Origin: Calliopsis andreniformis
Taxonomy: Eukaryota; Arthropoda; Insecta; Hymenoptera; Andrenidae
Reading direction: 5' to 3'
Assembly (NCBI RefSeq): GCF_051401765.1
Contig: NW_027480495.1
Coordinates: forward strand, 1,240,001 to 1,304,000
Length of the DNA stretch: 64,000 bases
The translations under genes and the position numbers were made by a program. Each line of letters starts with the position of its first letter. The stretch's first letter is position 1. This document shows positions 41,266 to 55,020 of this stretch, piece by piece. The notes below the pieces were generated by a model. The model made no database searches. It was not told the origin of the DNA and was given only the letters and a program-made list of their open reading frames with translations.

Positions 41266-44200
41266 AATCCTCAACCATCAATCCTCATTCCTCAAACCTC
41301 AATCCTCAACCCTCAGTCCTCATCCTCAATTCTCAATTCTCAATCCTCAATCCTCAATCCTCAATCTTCAATCCTCAATAATCAATCTCCGATCCTAGGT
41401 CCTCAATCCCCAACCTTCAATCGTCAATCCTCAATCTTCAATCCTCAATCCCCAGTCATCAATCTTCAATCCTCAATGCTCAATCCTCAATCCTCAATCC
41501 TCAGTCCTCAATCCCCAATCCTTAATCCTCAAACCTCAATCCTCAACCGTCAGTCCTCGTCCTCAATCCTCAAACCTCAATCATCAATCCTCAATATTCA
41601 ATCATCAATACTCAATCTTCAATCCTCAATCCTCAATCCTCAATCCTCAATCCTCAATCCTCAATCCTCAGGCATCAATACTCAATCTACAATATTCAAT
41701 CCTCAGTCCTTAATCCTCAATACACAATCCTCAACCTTCAATACTCAATACTCAATCTTCAATCCTCAATCCTCAATCCTCAATCCTCAATCCTCAATCC
41801 TCAATCCTCAGGCATCAATACTCAATCTTCAATGCTCAATCCTCAATCCTCAATCCTCAATCCTCATTCCCCAACCCTCAATCCTCATTCCTCAAACCTC
41901 AACCCTCAACCCTCAGTCCTCATACTCAATTCTCAATTCTCAATCCTCAATCCTCAATCCTCAATCTTCAATCCTCAATAATCAATCTCCAATCCTCAAT
42001 CCTCAATCCTCGATCCTCAATCCTCAGGCATCAATACTCAATCTTCAATACTCAACCCTCAATCCTCACTCCTCAATCCTCAATCCTCAAACCTCAATCC
42101 TCAATCCTCAATATTCAATCATCAATACTCAATCTTCAATCCGCAATCCTCAATCCTCAATCCTCAACCCTCAATCCTCATTCCTCAAACCTCAATCCTC
42201 AACCCTCAGTCCTCATACTCAATTCTCAACACTCAATCCTCAATTCTCAATCCTCAATCTTCAGTCCTCAATAATCAATCTCCAATTCTAGATCCTCAAT
42301 CCCCAATCTTCAATCCTTAATCCTCAATCTTCAATCCCCAATCCCCAGTACTCAATCTTCAATCCTCAATGCTCAATCCTCAATCCTCAATCCTCAGTCC
42401 TCAGACCTCAATCTTCAATCCTCAAACCTCAATCCTCAACCGTCAGTCCTCATTCTCCAATCTCAATCCTCAATCCTCAATCCTCAATCTTCAATCCCCA
42501 ATACTCAATCTTCAATCCTCAATCCTCAATACTCAATCCTCAATCCTCAAGCCTCAGGCATCAATACTCAATCTTCAATACTCAATCCTCAATCCTCAAT
42601 CCTCAATCCTCAATCATCAACCATCAACCCTCATTCCTCAAACCTCAATCCTCAACCCTCAGTCCTCATCCTCAATTCTCAATTCTCAATCCTCAATCCT
42701 CAATCCTCAATCTTCAATCCTCAATAATCAATCTCCGATCCTAGGTCCTCAATTCCCAACCTTCAATCGTTAATCCTCAATCTTCAATCCTCAATCCCCA
42801 GTCATCAATCTTCAATCCTCAATGCTCAATCCTCAATCCTCAATCCTCAGTCCTCAATCCCCAATCCTTAATCCTCAAACCTCAATCCTCAACCGTCAGT
42901 CCTCGTCCTCAATCCTCAAACCTCAATCATCAATCCTCAATATTCAATCATCAATACTCAATCTTCAATCCTCAATCCTCAAACCTCAATCCTCAATCCT
43001 CATTCTTCAATCCTAAATACCCAATCCTCAATTTCCAATCCTCAATCCTCAATCCTCAATTCTCAATCCTCAATCCTTAATCCTCAGACCTCAAACATCA
43101 ATATTCAACCCTCAGTCCTCGTCCTCAATCCACAACCCTCAATCCTCAGTCCTCAATATTCAATCATCAATATTCAATCTTCAATCGTCAATCCTCAGTC
43201 CTCAATCCTCAATCCTCAATCCTCAATTTTCAACCCTGAATCCTCAATCCTCAATACTCAATCCTCTATCTTCAATCCTCAATACTCAATCTTCAATCCT
43301 TAATCCTCAATCTGCAATCCCCAATCCCCAGTACTCAATCTTCAATCCTCAATGCTCAATCCTCAATCCTCAATCCTCAGTCCTCAGTCCTCAATCTTCA
43401 ATCCTCAAACCTCAATCCTCAACCGTCAGTCCTCATTCTCCATCCTCAATCCTCAATCCTCAATCCTCAATCTTCAATCCCCAATACTCAATCTTCAATC
43501 CTCAATCCTCAATCCTCAATCCTCAATCCTCAATCCTCAATCCTCAATCCTCAATCCTCAGGCATCAATACTCAATCTACAATATTCAATCCTCAGTCCT
43601 TAATCCTCAATCCACAATCCTCAACCTTCAATACTCAATACTCAATCTTCAATCCTCAATCCTCAATCCTCAATCCTCAATCCTCAATCCTCAATCCTCA
43701 GGCATCAACCCTCAATCCTCATTCCTCAATCCTCAATCCGCAATCCTCAATCCTCAATCCTCAACCCTCAATCCTCATTCCTCAAACCTCAATCCTCAAC
43801 CCTCAGTCCTCATACTCAATTCTCAACACTCAATCCTCAATTCTCAATCCTCAATCTTCAGTCCTCAATAATCAATCTCCAATTCTAGATCCTCAATCCC
43901 CAATCTTCAGTCCTTAATCCTCAATCTTCAATCCCCAATCCCCAGTACTCAATCTTCAATCCTCAATGCTCAATCCTCAATCCTCAATCCTCAGTCCTCA
44001 GACCTCAATCTTCAATCCTCAAACCTCAATCCTCAACCGTCAGTCCTCATTCTCCAACCTCAATCCTCAATCCTCAATCCTCAATCTTCAATCCCCAATA
44101 CTCAATCTTCAATCCTCAATCCTCAATACTCAATCCTCAATCCTCAAGCCTCAGGCATCAATACTCAATCTTCAATACTCAATCCTCAATCCTCAATCCT

Positions 44201-47200
44201 CAATCCTCAATCATCAACCATCAACCCTCATTCCTCAAACCTCAATCCTCAACCCTCAGTCCTCGTCCTCAATTCTCAATTCTCAGTCCTCAATCCTCAA
44301 TCCTCAATCTTCAATCCTCAATAATCAATCTCCGATCCTAGGTCCTCAATTCCCAACCTTCAATCGTTAATCCTCAATCTTCAATCCTCAATCCCCAGTC
44401 ATCAATCTTCAATCCTCAATGCTTAATCCTCAATCCTCAATCCTCAGTCCTCAATCCCCAATCCTTAATCCTCAAACCTCAAACCTCAATCCTCAACCGT
44501 CAGTCCTCGTCCTCAATCCTCAAACCTCAATCATCAATCCTCAATATTCAATCATCAATACTCAATCTTCTATCCTCAATCCTCAAACCTCAATCCTCAA
44601 TTCTCATTCTTCAATCCTAAATACCCAATCCTCAATTTCCAATCCTCAATCCTCAATCCTCAATTCTCAATCCTCAATCCTTAATCCTCAGACCTCAAAC
44701 ATCAATATTCAACCCTCAGTCCTCGTCCTCAATCCACAACCCTCAATCATCAGTCCTCAATATTCAATCATCAATATTCAATCCTCAATCCTCAATCCTC
44801 AATCCTCAATCCTCAATCCTCAATCCTCAATTTTCAACCCTGAATCCTCAATCCTCAATACTCAATCCTCTATCTTCAATCCTCAATACTCAATCTTCAA
44901 TCCTCAATCCTTAATACTCAGACCTCAAACATCAATATTCAACCCTCAGCCCTCGTCCTCAATCCACAACCCTCAATCCTCAGTCCTCAATATTCAATCA
45001 TCAATATTCAATCTTCAATCCTCAATCCTCAATCCTCAATCCTCGATCCTCAATCCTCAATCTTCAACCCTGAATCCACAATCCTCAATACTCAATCCTC
45101 AATCTTCAATCCTCAATACTCAACCTTCAATCCTCAATCCTCAATCCTCAATCCTCAATCCTCAATCTTCAATCCTCAACACTAATCTTCAATCCTCAAT
45201 CCCCAATCCTCAATCCTCAATCCTCATTCTTCAACCCTCAATACCCAATCCTAAATCTTCAATCCTCAATCCTCAATCCTCAATCCTAATACCTCAATCC
45301 TCATTCTTCAATCCTCAATACCCAATCCTCAATTTCAATCCTCAATCCTCAATCCTCATTTCTCAATCCTCAATCCTCAACTCTCAGCCCTCATCCTCCA
45401 TCCTCAAACCTCAATCCACAATCCTCGATCTTCAATCCTCAATTCTCAATCTTCAATCCTCGATCCTCAATCATCAATCCTCAATCCTCAATCCTCAGGC
45501 ATCGATACTCAACCTTCAATGCTCAATCCTCAATCCTCAATCCTCAATCCTCATTCCCAAACCCTCAGTCCTCATTCCTCAAACCTCAATCCTCAACCCT
45601 CAGTCCTCATACTCAATTCTCAATACTCAATCCTCAATCCTCAATCCTCAATCATCAATCCTCAATAGTCAATCTCCAATCCTCAATCCTCAATCCTCGA
45701 TCCTCAATCCTCAGGCATCAATAGTCAATCTTCAATACTCAATCCTCAATCCTCAATCCTCAATCCTCAATCCTCAAACCTCAATCCTCAATCCTCAATA
45801 TTCAATCATCAATACTCAATCTTCGATCCTCAATCCTCAATCCTCAATCCTCAATCCTCAATCCTCAATCCTCAATCCTCAATCCTCAATCCTCAATCCT
45901 CAATCCACAATCCTCAGCCTTCAATACTCAATAATCAATTTCCAATCCTAGATCCTCTATCCTCAATCCACAATCCTCAATCCTCAATCCTCATTCTTCA
46001 ATCCTCAATATTCAATCATCAATACTCAATCTTCAATCCTCAATCCTCAATCCTCAATCCTCAATCCTCAATCCTCAATCCTCAATATTCAATCATCAAT
46101 ACGCAATCTTCAACCCTCAATCTTCAATCCTCAATAGTCAATCTTCAATCCTCAATCCTCAATCCTCAATCCTCAATCCTCAATCCTCAATCCTCAGGTA
46201 TCAATACTCAATCTACAATATTCAATCCTCAATCCTTAATCCTCAATCCACAATCCTCAGCCTTCAATACTCAATACTCAATCTTCAATCCTCAATCCTC
46301 AATCCTCAATCCTCAATCCTCAATCCTCAGTCCGCAATATTGAATCCTCAATACTCAATCTTCAATCATCAATCCTCAATCCTCAATTCTCAGTCGTCAA
46401 TCCTCAGTCATCAATCCTCAATCTTCAATACTCAATCGTCAATCCTTAGTCCTCAATCCTCAACCCTCAATCCTCGATCCTCAAATCTCAATCCTCAACC
46501 CCCAGTCTTCATCCTGAATCCTCAAACCTCAATCCTCAATCCTCAATATTCAATCATCAATACTAAATCTTCAATCCTCAATCCTCAAACCTCAATCCAC
46601 AATCCTCATTCTTCAATCCTAAATACCCAATACTTAATCTTCAATCCTCAATCCTCAATCCTCAATTCTCAATCCTCAATCCTTAATCCTCAGACGTCAA
46701 ACATCAATATTCAACCCTCAGTCCTCGTCCTCAATCCACAACCCTCAATCCTCAGTCCTCAATATTCAATCATCAATATTCAATCTTCAATCCTTAATCC
46801 TCAATCCTCATTCCTCAATCCTCAATCCTCAATCTTCAACCCTGAATCCTCAATCCTCAATACTCAATCCTCAACCTTCAATCCTCAATACTCAATCTTC
46901 AATCCTCAATCCTCAATCGTCAATCCTCAATCCTCAATCTTCAATCCTCAACACTCAATCTTCAATCCTCAATCCTCAATCCTCAGTCCTCAATCCTCAT
47001 TCTTCAATCCTCAATACCCAATCCTCAATCTTCAATCCTCAATCCTCAATCCTCAATCCTAATTCCTCAATCCTCATTCTTCAATCCTCAATACCCAATC
47101 CTCAATTTCAATCCTCAATCCTCAATCTTCATTTCTCAATCCTCAATCCTCAACCCTCAGCCCTCATCCTCCATCCTCAGTACTCAATCCTCTATCCTCA

Positions 47201-48247
47201 ATCTTCAATCCTCAATACTCAATCTTCAATCCTCATTCCTCAATCCTCAATCCTCAATCCTCAATCTTCAATCCTCAATACTCAATCTGCAATCCTCAAT
47301 CCTCAAACCTCAATTCTCAATCCTCATTCCTCATTCCTCAATACCCAATCCTCAATCCTCAATCCTCAATCCTCAATCCTCAATATACAATCATCAATAC
47401 TCAATCTTCAATCATCAATACTCAATCTTCAATCCTCAATCCTCAAACCTCAATCCTCAATCCTCATTACTCAATCCTCAATACCCAATCCTCAATCCTC
47501 AATCCTCAATCCTCAATCCTCAATATTCAATCATCAATACTCAATCTTCAATCCTCAATCTTCAATCCTCAATACTCAACCTTCAATCCTCAATCCTCAA
47601 TCCTCAATCCTCAATCCCCAATCCTCAGGCATCAATACTCAATCTACAATATTCAATCCACAATCCTTAATCCTCAATCCACAATCCTCAACCTTCAATA
47701 CTCAATACTCAATCTTCAATCCTCAATCCTCAATCCTCAATCCTCAATACTCAATCCTCAATCCTCAATATTCAATCCTCAATACTCAATCTTCAATCAT
47801 CAATCCTCAATCCTCAATTCTCAATCCTCAATCCTCAATCTTCAACCCTGAATCCACAATCCTCAATACTCAATCCTCAATCTTCAATCCTCAATACTCA
47901 ATCTTCAACCCTCAATCCTCAATCCTCAATCCTCAATCCTCAATCCTCAATCTTCAATCCTCAACACTCAATCTTCAATCCTCAATCCTCAATCCTCAAT
48001 CCTCAATCCTCATTCTTCAACCCTCAATACCCAATCCTCAATCTTCAATCCTCAATCCTCAATCCTCAATCCTAATTCCCCAATCCTCATTCTTCAATCC
48101 TCAATACCCAATCCTCAATTTCAATCCTCAATCCTCAATCCTCATTTCTCAATCCTCAATCCTCAATCCTCAGCCCTCATCCTTCATCCTCAATCCTCAA
48201 TCCTCAATCCTCAATCTTCAATCCTCAATTCTCAATCTTCAATCCTC
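41266..48247. repeat. 7-kb tandem duplication, copy 1 (6,982 bp)
   Basis: Alpha sequence (CCTAGG at 41394, 42740, 44337) passing into beta (marker near 46390). It aligns to 48248-54985. The offset is 6,982 at the start, 6,975 after one heptamer change, and 6,738 from about 43151 on, because copy 2 lacks about 237 bp. The junction is at 48248, where AATCCTCAACCATC matches 41266. From 43151 to the end the two copies keep one constant offset. Confidence 0.86.
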
Positions 48248-51200
48248 AATCCTCAACCATCAATCCTCATTCCTCAAACCTCAATCCTCAACCCTCAGTC
48301 CTCATCCTCAATTCTCAATTCTCAATCCTCAATCCTCAATCCTCAATCTTCAATCCTCAATAATCAATCTCCGATCCTAGGTCCTCAATCCCCAACCTTC
48401 AATCGTCAATCCTCAATCTTCAATCCTCAATCCCCAGTCATCAATCTTCAATCCTCAATGCTCAATCCTCAATCCTCAATCCCCAGTCCTCAATCCCCAA
48501 TCCTTAATCCTCAAACCTCAATCCTCAACCGTCAGTCCTCGTCCTCAATCCTCAAACCTCAATCATCAATCCTCAATATTCAATCATCAATACTCAATCT
48601 TCAATCCTCAATCCTCAATCCTCAATCCTCAATCCTCAATCCTCAATCCTCAGGCATCAATACTCAATCTACAATATTCAATCCTCAGTCCTTAATCCTC
48701 AATACACAATCCTCAACCTTCAATACTCAATACTCAATCTTCAATCCTCAATCCTCAATCCTCAATCCTCAATCCTCAATCCTCAGGCATCAATACTCAA
48801 TCTTCAATGCTCAATCCTCAATCCTCAATCCTCAATCCTCATTCCCCAACCCTCAATCCTCATTCCTCAAACCTCAACCCTCAACCCTCAGTCCTCATAC
48901 TCAATTCTCAATTCTCAATCCTCAATCCTCAATCCTCAATCTTCAATCCTCAATAATCAATCTCCAATCCTCAATCCTCAATCCTCGATCCTCAATCCTC
49001 AGGCATCAATACTCTATCTTCAATACTCAACCCTCAATCCTCACTCCTCAATCCTCAATCCTCAAACCTCAATCCGCAATCCTCAATATTCAATCATCAA
49101 TACTCAATCTTCAATCCGCAATCCTCAATCCTCAACCCTCAACCCTCAATCCTCATTCCTCAAACCTCAATCCTCAACCCTCAGTCCTCATACTCAATTC
49201 TCAACACTCAATCCTCAATTCTCAATCCTCAATCTTCAGTCCTCAATAATCAATCTCCAATTCTAGATCCTCAATCCCCAATCTTCAATCCTTAATCCTC
49301 AATCTTCAATCCCCAATCCCCAGTACTCAATCTTCAATCCTCAATGCTCAATCCTCAATCCTCAATCCTCAGTCCTCAGACCTCAATCTTCAATCCTCAA
49401 ACCTCAATCCTCAACCGTCAGTCCTCATTCTCCAACCTCAATCCTCAATCCTCAATCCTCAATCTTCAATCCCCAATACTCAATCTTCAATCCTCAATCC
49501 TCAATACTCAATCCTCAATCCTCAAGCCTCAGGCATCAATACTCAATCTTCAATACTCAATCCTCAATCCTCAATCCTCAATCCTCAATCATCAACCATC
49601 AACCCTCATTCCTCAAACCTCAATCCTCAACCCTCAGTCCTCATCCTCAATTCTCAATTCTCAATCCTCAATCCTCAATCCTCAATCTTCAATCCTCAAT
49701 AATCAATCTCCGATCCTAGGTCCTCAGTTCCCAACCTTCAATCGTTAATCCTCAATCTTCAATCCTCAATCCCCAGTCATCAATCTTCAATCCTCAATGC
49801 TCAATCCTCAATCCTCAATCCTCAGTCCTCAATCCCCAATCCTTAATCCTCAAACCTCAATCCTCAACCGTCAGTCCTCGTCCTCAATCCTCAATATTCA
49901 ATCATGAATATTGAATCTTCAATCGTCAATCCTCAGTCCTCAATCCTCAATCCTCAATCCTCAATTTTCAACCCTGAATCTTCAATCCTCAATACTCAAT
50001 CCTCTATCTTCAATCCTCAATACTCAATCTTCAATCCTTAATCCTCAATCTGCAATCCCGAATCCCCAGTACTCAATCTTCAATCCTCAATGCTCAATCC
50101 TCAATCCTCAATCCTCAGTCCTCAGTCCTCAATCTTCAATCCTCAAACCTCAATCCTCAACCGTCAGTCCTCATTCTCCATCCTCAATCCTCAATCCTCA
50201 ATCCTCAATCTTCAATCCCCAATACTCAATCTTCAATCCTCAATCCTCAATCCTCAATCCTCAATCCTCAATCCTCAATCCTCAATCCTCAATCCTCAGG
50301 CATCAATACTCAATCTACAATATTCAATCCTCAGTCCTTAATCCTCAATCCACAATCCTCAACCTTCAATGCTCAATACTCAATCTTCAATCCTCAATCC
50401 TCAATCCTCAATCCTCAATCCTCAATCCTCAATCCTCAGGCATCAACCCTCAATCCTCATTCCTCAATCCTCAATCCGCAATCCTCAATCCTCAATCCTC
50501 AACCCTCAATCCTCATTCCTCAAACCTCAATCCTCAACCCTCAGTCCTCATACTCAATTCTCAACACTCAATCCTCAATTCTCAATCCTCAATCTTCAGT
50601 CCTCAATAATCAATCTCCAATTCTAGATCCTCAATCCCCAATCTTCAATCCTTAATCCTCAATCTTCAATCCCCAATCCCCAGTACTCAATCTTCAATCC
50701 TCAATGCTCAATCCTCAATCCTCAATCCTCAGTCCTCAGACCTCAATCTTCAATCCTCAAACCTCAATCCTCAACCGTCAGTCCTCATTCTCCAACCTCA
50801 ATCCTCAATCCTCAATCCTCAATCTTCAATCCCCAATACTCAATCTTCAATCCTCAATCCTCAATACTCAATCCTCAATCCTCAAGCCTCAGGCATCAAT
50901 ACTCAATCTTCAATACTCAATCCTCAATCCTCAATCCTCAATCCTCAATCATCAACCATCAACCCTCATTCCTCAAACCTCAATCCTCAACCCTCAGTCC
51001 TCGTCCTCAATTCTCAATTCTCAGTCCTCAATCCTCAATCCTCAATCTTCAATCCTCAATAATCAATCTCCGATCCTAGGTCCTCAATTCCCAACCTTCA
51101 ATCGTTAATACTCAATCTTCAATCCTCAATCCCCAGTCATCAATCTTCAATCCTCAATGCTTAATCCTCAATCCTCAATCCTCAGTCCTCAATCCCCAAT

Positions 51201-54200
51201 CCTTAATCCTCAAACCTCAAACCTCAATCCTCAACCGTCAGTCCTCGTCCTCAATCCTCAAACCTCAATCATCAATCCTCAATATTCAATCATCAATACT
51301 CAATCTTCTATCCTCAATCCTCAAACCTCAATCCTCAATTCTCATTCTTCAATCCTAAATACCCAGTCCTCAATTTCCAATCCTCAATCCTCAATCCTCA
51401 ATTCTCAATCCTCAATCCTTAATCCTCAGACCTCAAACATCAATATTCAACCCTCAGTCCTCGTCCTCAATCCACAACCCTCAATCCTCAGTCCTCAATA
51501 TTCAATCATCAATATTCAATCCTCAATCCTCAATCCTCAATCCTCAATCCTCAATCCTCAATCCTCAATTTTCAACCCTGAATCCTCAATCCTCAATACT
51601 CAATCCTCTATCTTCAATCCTCAATACTCAATCTTCAATCCTCAATCCTTAATACTCAGACCTCAAACATCAATATTCAACCCTCAGCCCTCGTCCTCAA
51701 TCCACAACCCTCAATCCTCAGTCCTCAATATTCAATCATCAATATTCAATCTTCAATCCTCAATCCTCAATCCTCAATCCTCGATCCTCAATCCTCAATC
51801 TTCAACCCTGAATCCACAATCCTCAATACTCAATCCTCAATCTTCAATCCTCAATACTCAACCTTCAATCCTCAATCCTCAATCCTCAATCCTCAATCCT
51901 CAATCTTCAATCCTCAACACTAATCTTCAATCCTCAATCCCCAATCCTCAATCCTCAATCCTCATTCTTCAACCCTCAATACCCAATCCTAAATCTTCAA
52001 TCCTCAATCCTCAATCCTCAATCCTAATACCTCAATCCTCATTCTTCAATCCTCAATACCCAATCCTCAATTTCAATCCTCAATCCTCAATCCTCATTTC
52101 TCAATCCTCAATCCTCAACTCTCAGCCCTCATCCTCCATCCTCAAACCTCAATCCACAATCCTCGATCTTCAATCCTCAATTCTCAATCTTCAATCCTCG
52201 ATCCTCAATCATCAATCCTCAATCCTCAATCCTCAGGCATCGATACTCAACCTTCAATGCTCAATCCTCAATCCTCAATCCTCAATCCTCATTCCCAAAC
52301 CCTCAGTCCTCATTCCTCAAACCTCAATCCTCAACCCTCAGTCCTCATACTCAATTCTCAATACTCAATCCTCAATCCTCAATCCTCAATCATCAATCCT
52401 CAATAGTCAATCTCCAATCCTCAATCCTCAATCCTCGATCCTCAATCCTCAGGCATCAATAGTCAATCTTCAATACTCAATCCTCAATCCTCAATCCTCA
52501 ATCCTCAATCCTCAAACCTCAATCCTCAATCCTCAATATTCAATCATCAATACTCAATCTTCGATCCTCAATCCTCAATCCTCAATCCTCAATCCTCAAT
52601 CCTCAATCCTCAATCCTCAATCCTCAATCCTCAATCCTCAATCCACAATCCTCAGCCTTCAATACTCAATAATCAATTTCCAATCCTAGATCCTCTATCC
52701 TCAATCCACAATCCTCAATCCTCAATCCTCATTCTTCAATCCTCAATATTCAATCATCAATACTCAATCTTCAATCCTCAATCCTCAATCCTCAATCCTC
52801 AATCCTCAATCCTCAATCCTCAATATTCAATCATCAATACGCAATCTTCAACCCTCAATCTTCAATCCTCAATAGTCAATCTTCAATCCTCAATCCTCAA
52901 TCCTCAATCCTCAATCCTCAATCCTCAATCCTCAGGTATCAATACTCAATCTACAATATTCAATCCTCAATCCTTAATCCTCAATCCACAATCCTCAGCC
53001 TTCAATACTCAATACTCAATCTTCAATCCTCAATCCTCAATCCTCAATCCTCAATCCTCAATCCTCAATCCGCAATATTGAATCCTCAATACTCAATCTT
53101 CAATCATCAATCCTCAATCCTCAATTCTCAGTCGTCAATCCTCAGTCATCAATCCTCAATCTTCAATACTCAATCGTCAATCCTTAGTCCTCAATCCTCA
53201 ACCCTCAATCCTCGATCCTCAAATCTCAATCCTCAACCCCCAGTCTTCATCCTGAATCCTCAAACCTCAATCCTCAATCCTCAATATTCAATCATCAATA
53301 CTAAATCTTCAATCCTCAATCCTCAAACCTCAATCCACAATCCTCATTCTTCAATCCTAAATACCCAATACTTAATCTTCAATCCTCAATCCTCAATCCT
53401 CAATTCTCAATCCTCAATCCTTAATCCTCAGACGTCAAACATCAATATTCAACCCTCAGTCCTCGTCCTCAATCCACAACCCTCAATCCTCAGTCCTCAA
53501 TATTCAATCATCAATATTCAATCTTCAATCCTTAATCCTCAATCCTCATTCCTCAATCCTCAATCCTCAATCTTCAACCCTGAATCCTCAATCCTCAATA
53601 CTCAATCCTCAACCTTCAATCCTCAATACTCAATCTTCAATCCTCAATCCTCAATCGTCAATCCTCAATCCTCAATCTTCAATCCTCAACACTCAATCTT
53701 CAATCCTCAATCCTCAATCCTCAGTCCTCAATCCTCATTCTTCAATCCTCAATACCCAATCCTCAATCTTCAATCCTCAATCCTCAATCCTCAATCCTAA
53801 TTCCTCAATCCTCATTCTTCAATCCTCAATACCCAATCCTCAATTTCAATCCTCAAGCCTCAATCTTCATTTCTCAATCCTCAATCCTCAACCCTCAGCC
53901 CTCATCCTCCATCCTCAGTACTCAATCCTCTATCCTCAATCTTCAATCCTCAATACTCAATCTTCAATCCTCATTCCTCAATCCTCAATCCTCAATCATC
54001 AATCTTCAATCCTCAATACTCAATCTGCAATCCTCAATCCTCAAACCTCAATTCTCAATCCTCATTCCTCATTCCTCAATACCCAATCCTCAATCCTCAA
54101 TCCTCAATCCTCAATCCTCAATATACAATCATCAATACTCAATCTTCAATCATCAATACTCAATCTTCAATCCTCAATCCTCAAACCTCAACCCTCAATC

Positions 54201-54985
54201 CTCATTACTCAATCCTCAATACCCAATCCTCAATCCTCAATCCTCAATCCTCAATCCTCAATATTCAATCATCAATACTCAATCTTCAATCCTCAATTTT
54301 CAATCCTCAATACTCAACCTTCAATCCTCAATCCTCAATCCTCAATCCTCAATCCCCAATCCTCAGGCATCAATACTCAATCTACAATATTCAATCCACA
54401 ATCCTTAATCCTCAATCCACAATCCTCAACCTTCAATACTCAATACTCAATCTTCAATCCTCAATCCTCAATCCTCAATCCTCAATACTCAATCCTCAAT
54501 CCTCAATATTCAATCCTCAATACTCAATCTTCAATCATCAATCCTCAATCCTCAATTCTCAATCCTCAATCCTCAATCTTCAACCCTGAATCCACAATCC
54601 TCAATACTCAATCCTCAATCTTCAATCCTCAATACTCAATCTTCAACCCTCAATCCTCAATCCTCAATCCTCAATCCTCAATCCTCAATCTTCAATCCTC
54701 AACACTCAATCTTCAATCCTCAATCCTGAATCCTCAATCCTCAATCCTCATTCTTCAACCCTCAATACCCAATCCTCAATCTTCAATCCTCAATCCTCAA
54801 TCCTCAATCCTAATTCCCCAATCCTCATTCTTCAATCCTCAATACCCAATCCTCAATTTCAATCCTCAATCCTCAATCCTCATTTCTCAATCCTCAATCC
54901 TCAATCCTCAGCCCTCATCCTTCATCCTCAATCCTCAATCCTCAATCCTCAATCTTCAATCCTCAATTCTCAATCTTCAATCCTC
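48248..54985. repeat. 7-kb tandem duplication, copy 2 (6,738 bp)
   Basis: Second copy, with CCTAGG at 48376, 49715 and 51075 matching those of copy 1 exactly after the stated offsets. Its only large difference is a 237-bp deletion near 49889. Its 3' 4.1 kb was later duplicated again in tandem, so the amplification is nested. No gene seen. Confidence 0.86.
49891..49914. other. Perfect 10-bp stem hairpin at the 237-bp deletion junction
   Basis: The arms TCAATATTCA (49891-49900) and TGAATATTGA (49905-49914) are exact reverse complements around the loop ATCA. Elsewhere in the array the second arm reads TCAATATTCA. Here two Cs are G (49906 and 49913), and both changes complete the palindrome. G is otherwise very rare on this strand. 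Two matching changes at a deletion breakpoint suggest a template-switch (quasipalindrome) event rather than chance substitution. Confidence 0.8.
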
Positions 54986-55020
54986 GATCCTCAATCATCA
55001 ATCCTCTATCCTCAATCCTC
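50891..55020. repeat. 4,130-bp tandem duplication, copy 1
   Basis: AGGCATCAATACTC at 50891, 55021 and 59151 frames two copies of exactly 4,130 bp (7 x 590). Rare private variants are shared: CGTTAATACTC near 51103 and 55233, CCCAGTCCTC near 51363 and 55493, CTCAAGCCTCAATC near 53853 and 57983, CAACCCTCAATC near 54189 and 58319, ATCCTGAATCC near 54724 and 58854. I saw no difference at any place compared. Confidence 0.9.

Noticed and set aside
44419..45951. 510-codon open frame encoding a polymer of NPQSSIL, and about 50 similar shorter open frames
   Set aside because: These follow from a stop-free 7-base unit. Overlapping frames give the same peptide, starts are chance ATGs from TCAATGC-type variants, stops come from common variants (TTAATCC, AATAATC, CCTGAATCC, CTAGATCC), and no promoter, splice or non-repeat domain is present. 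Not annotated as CDS.
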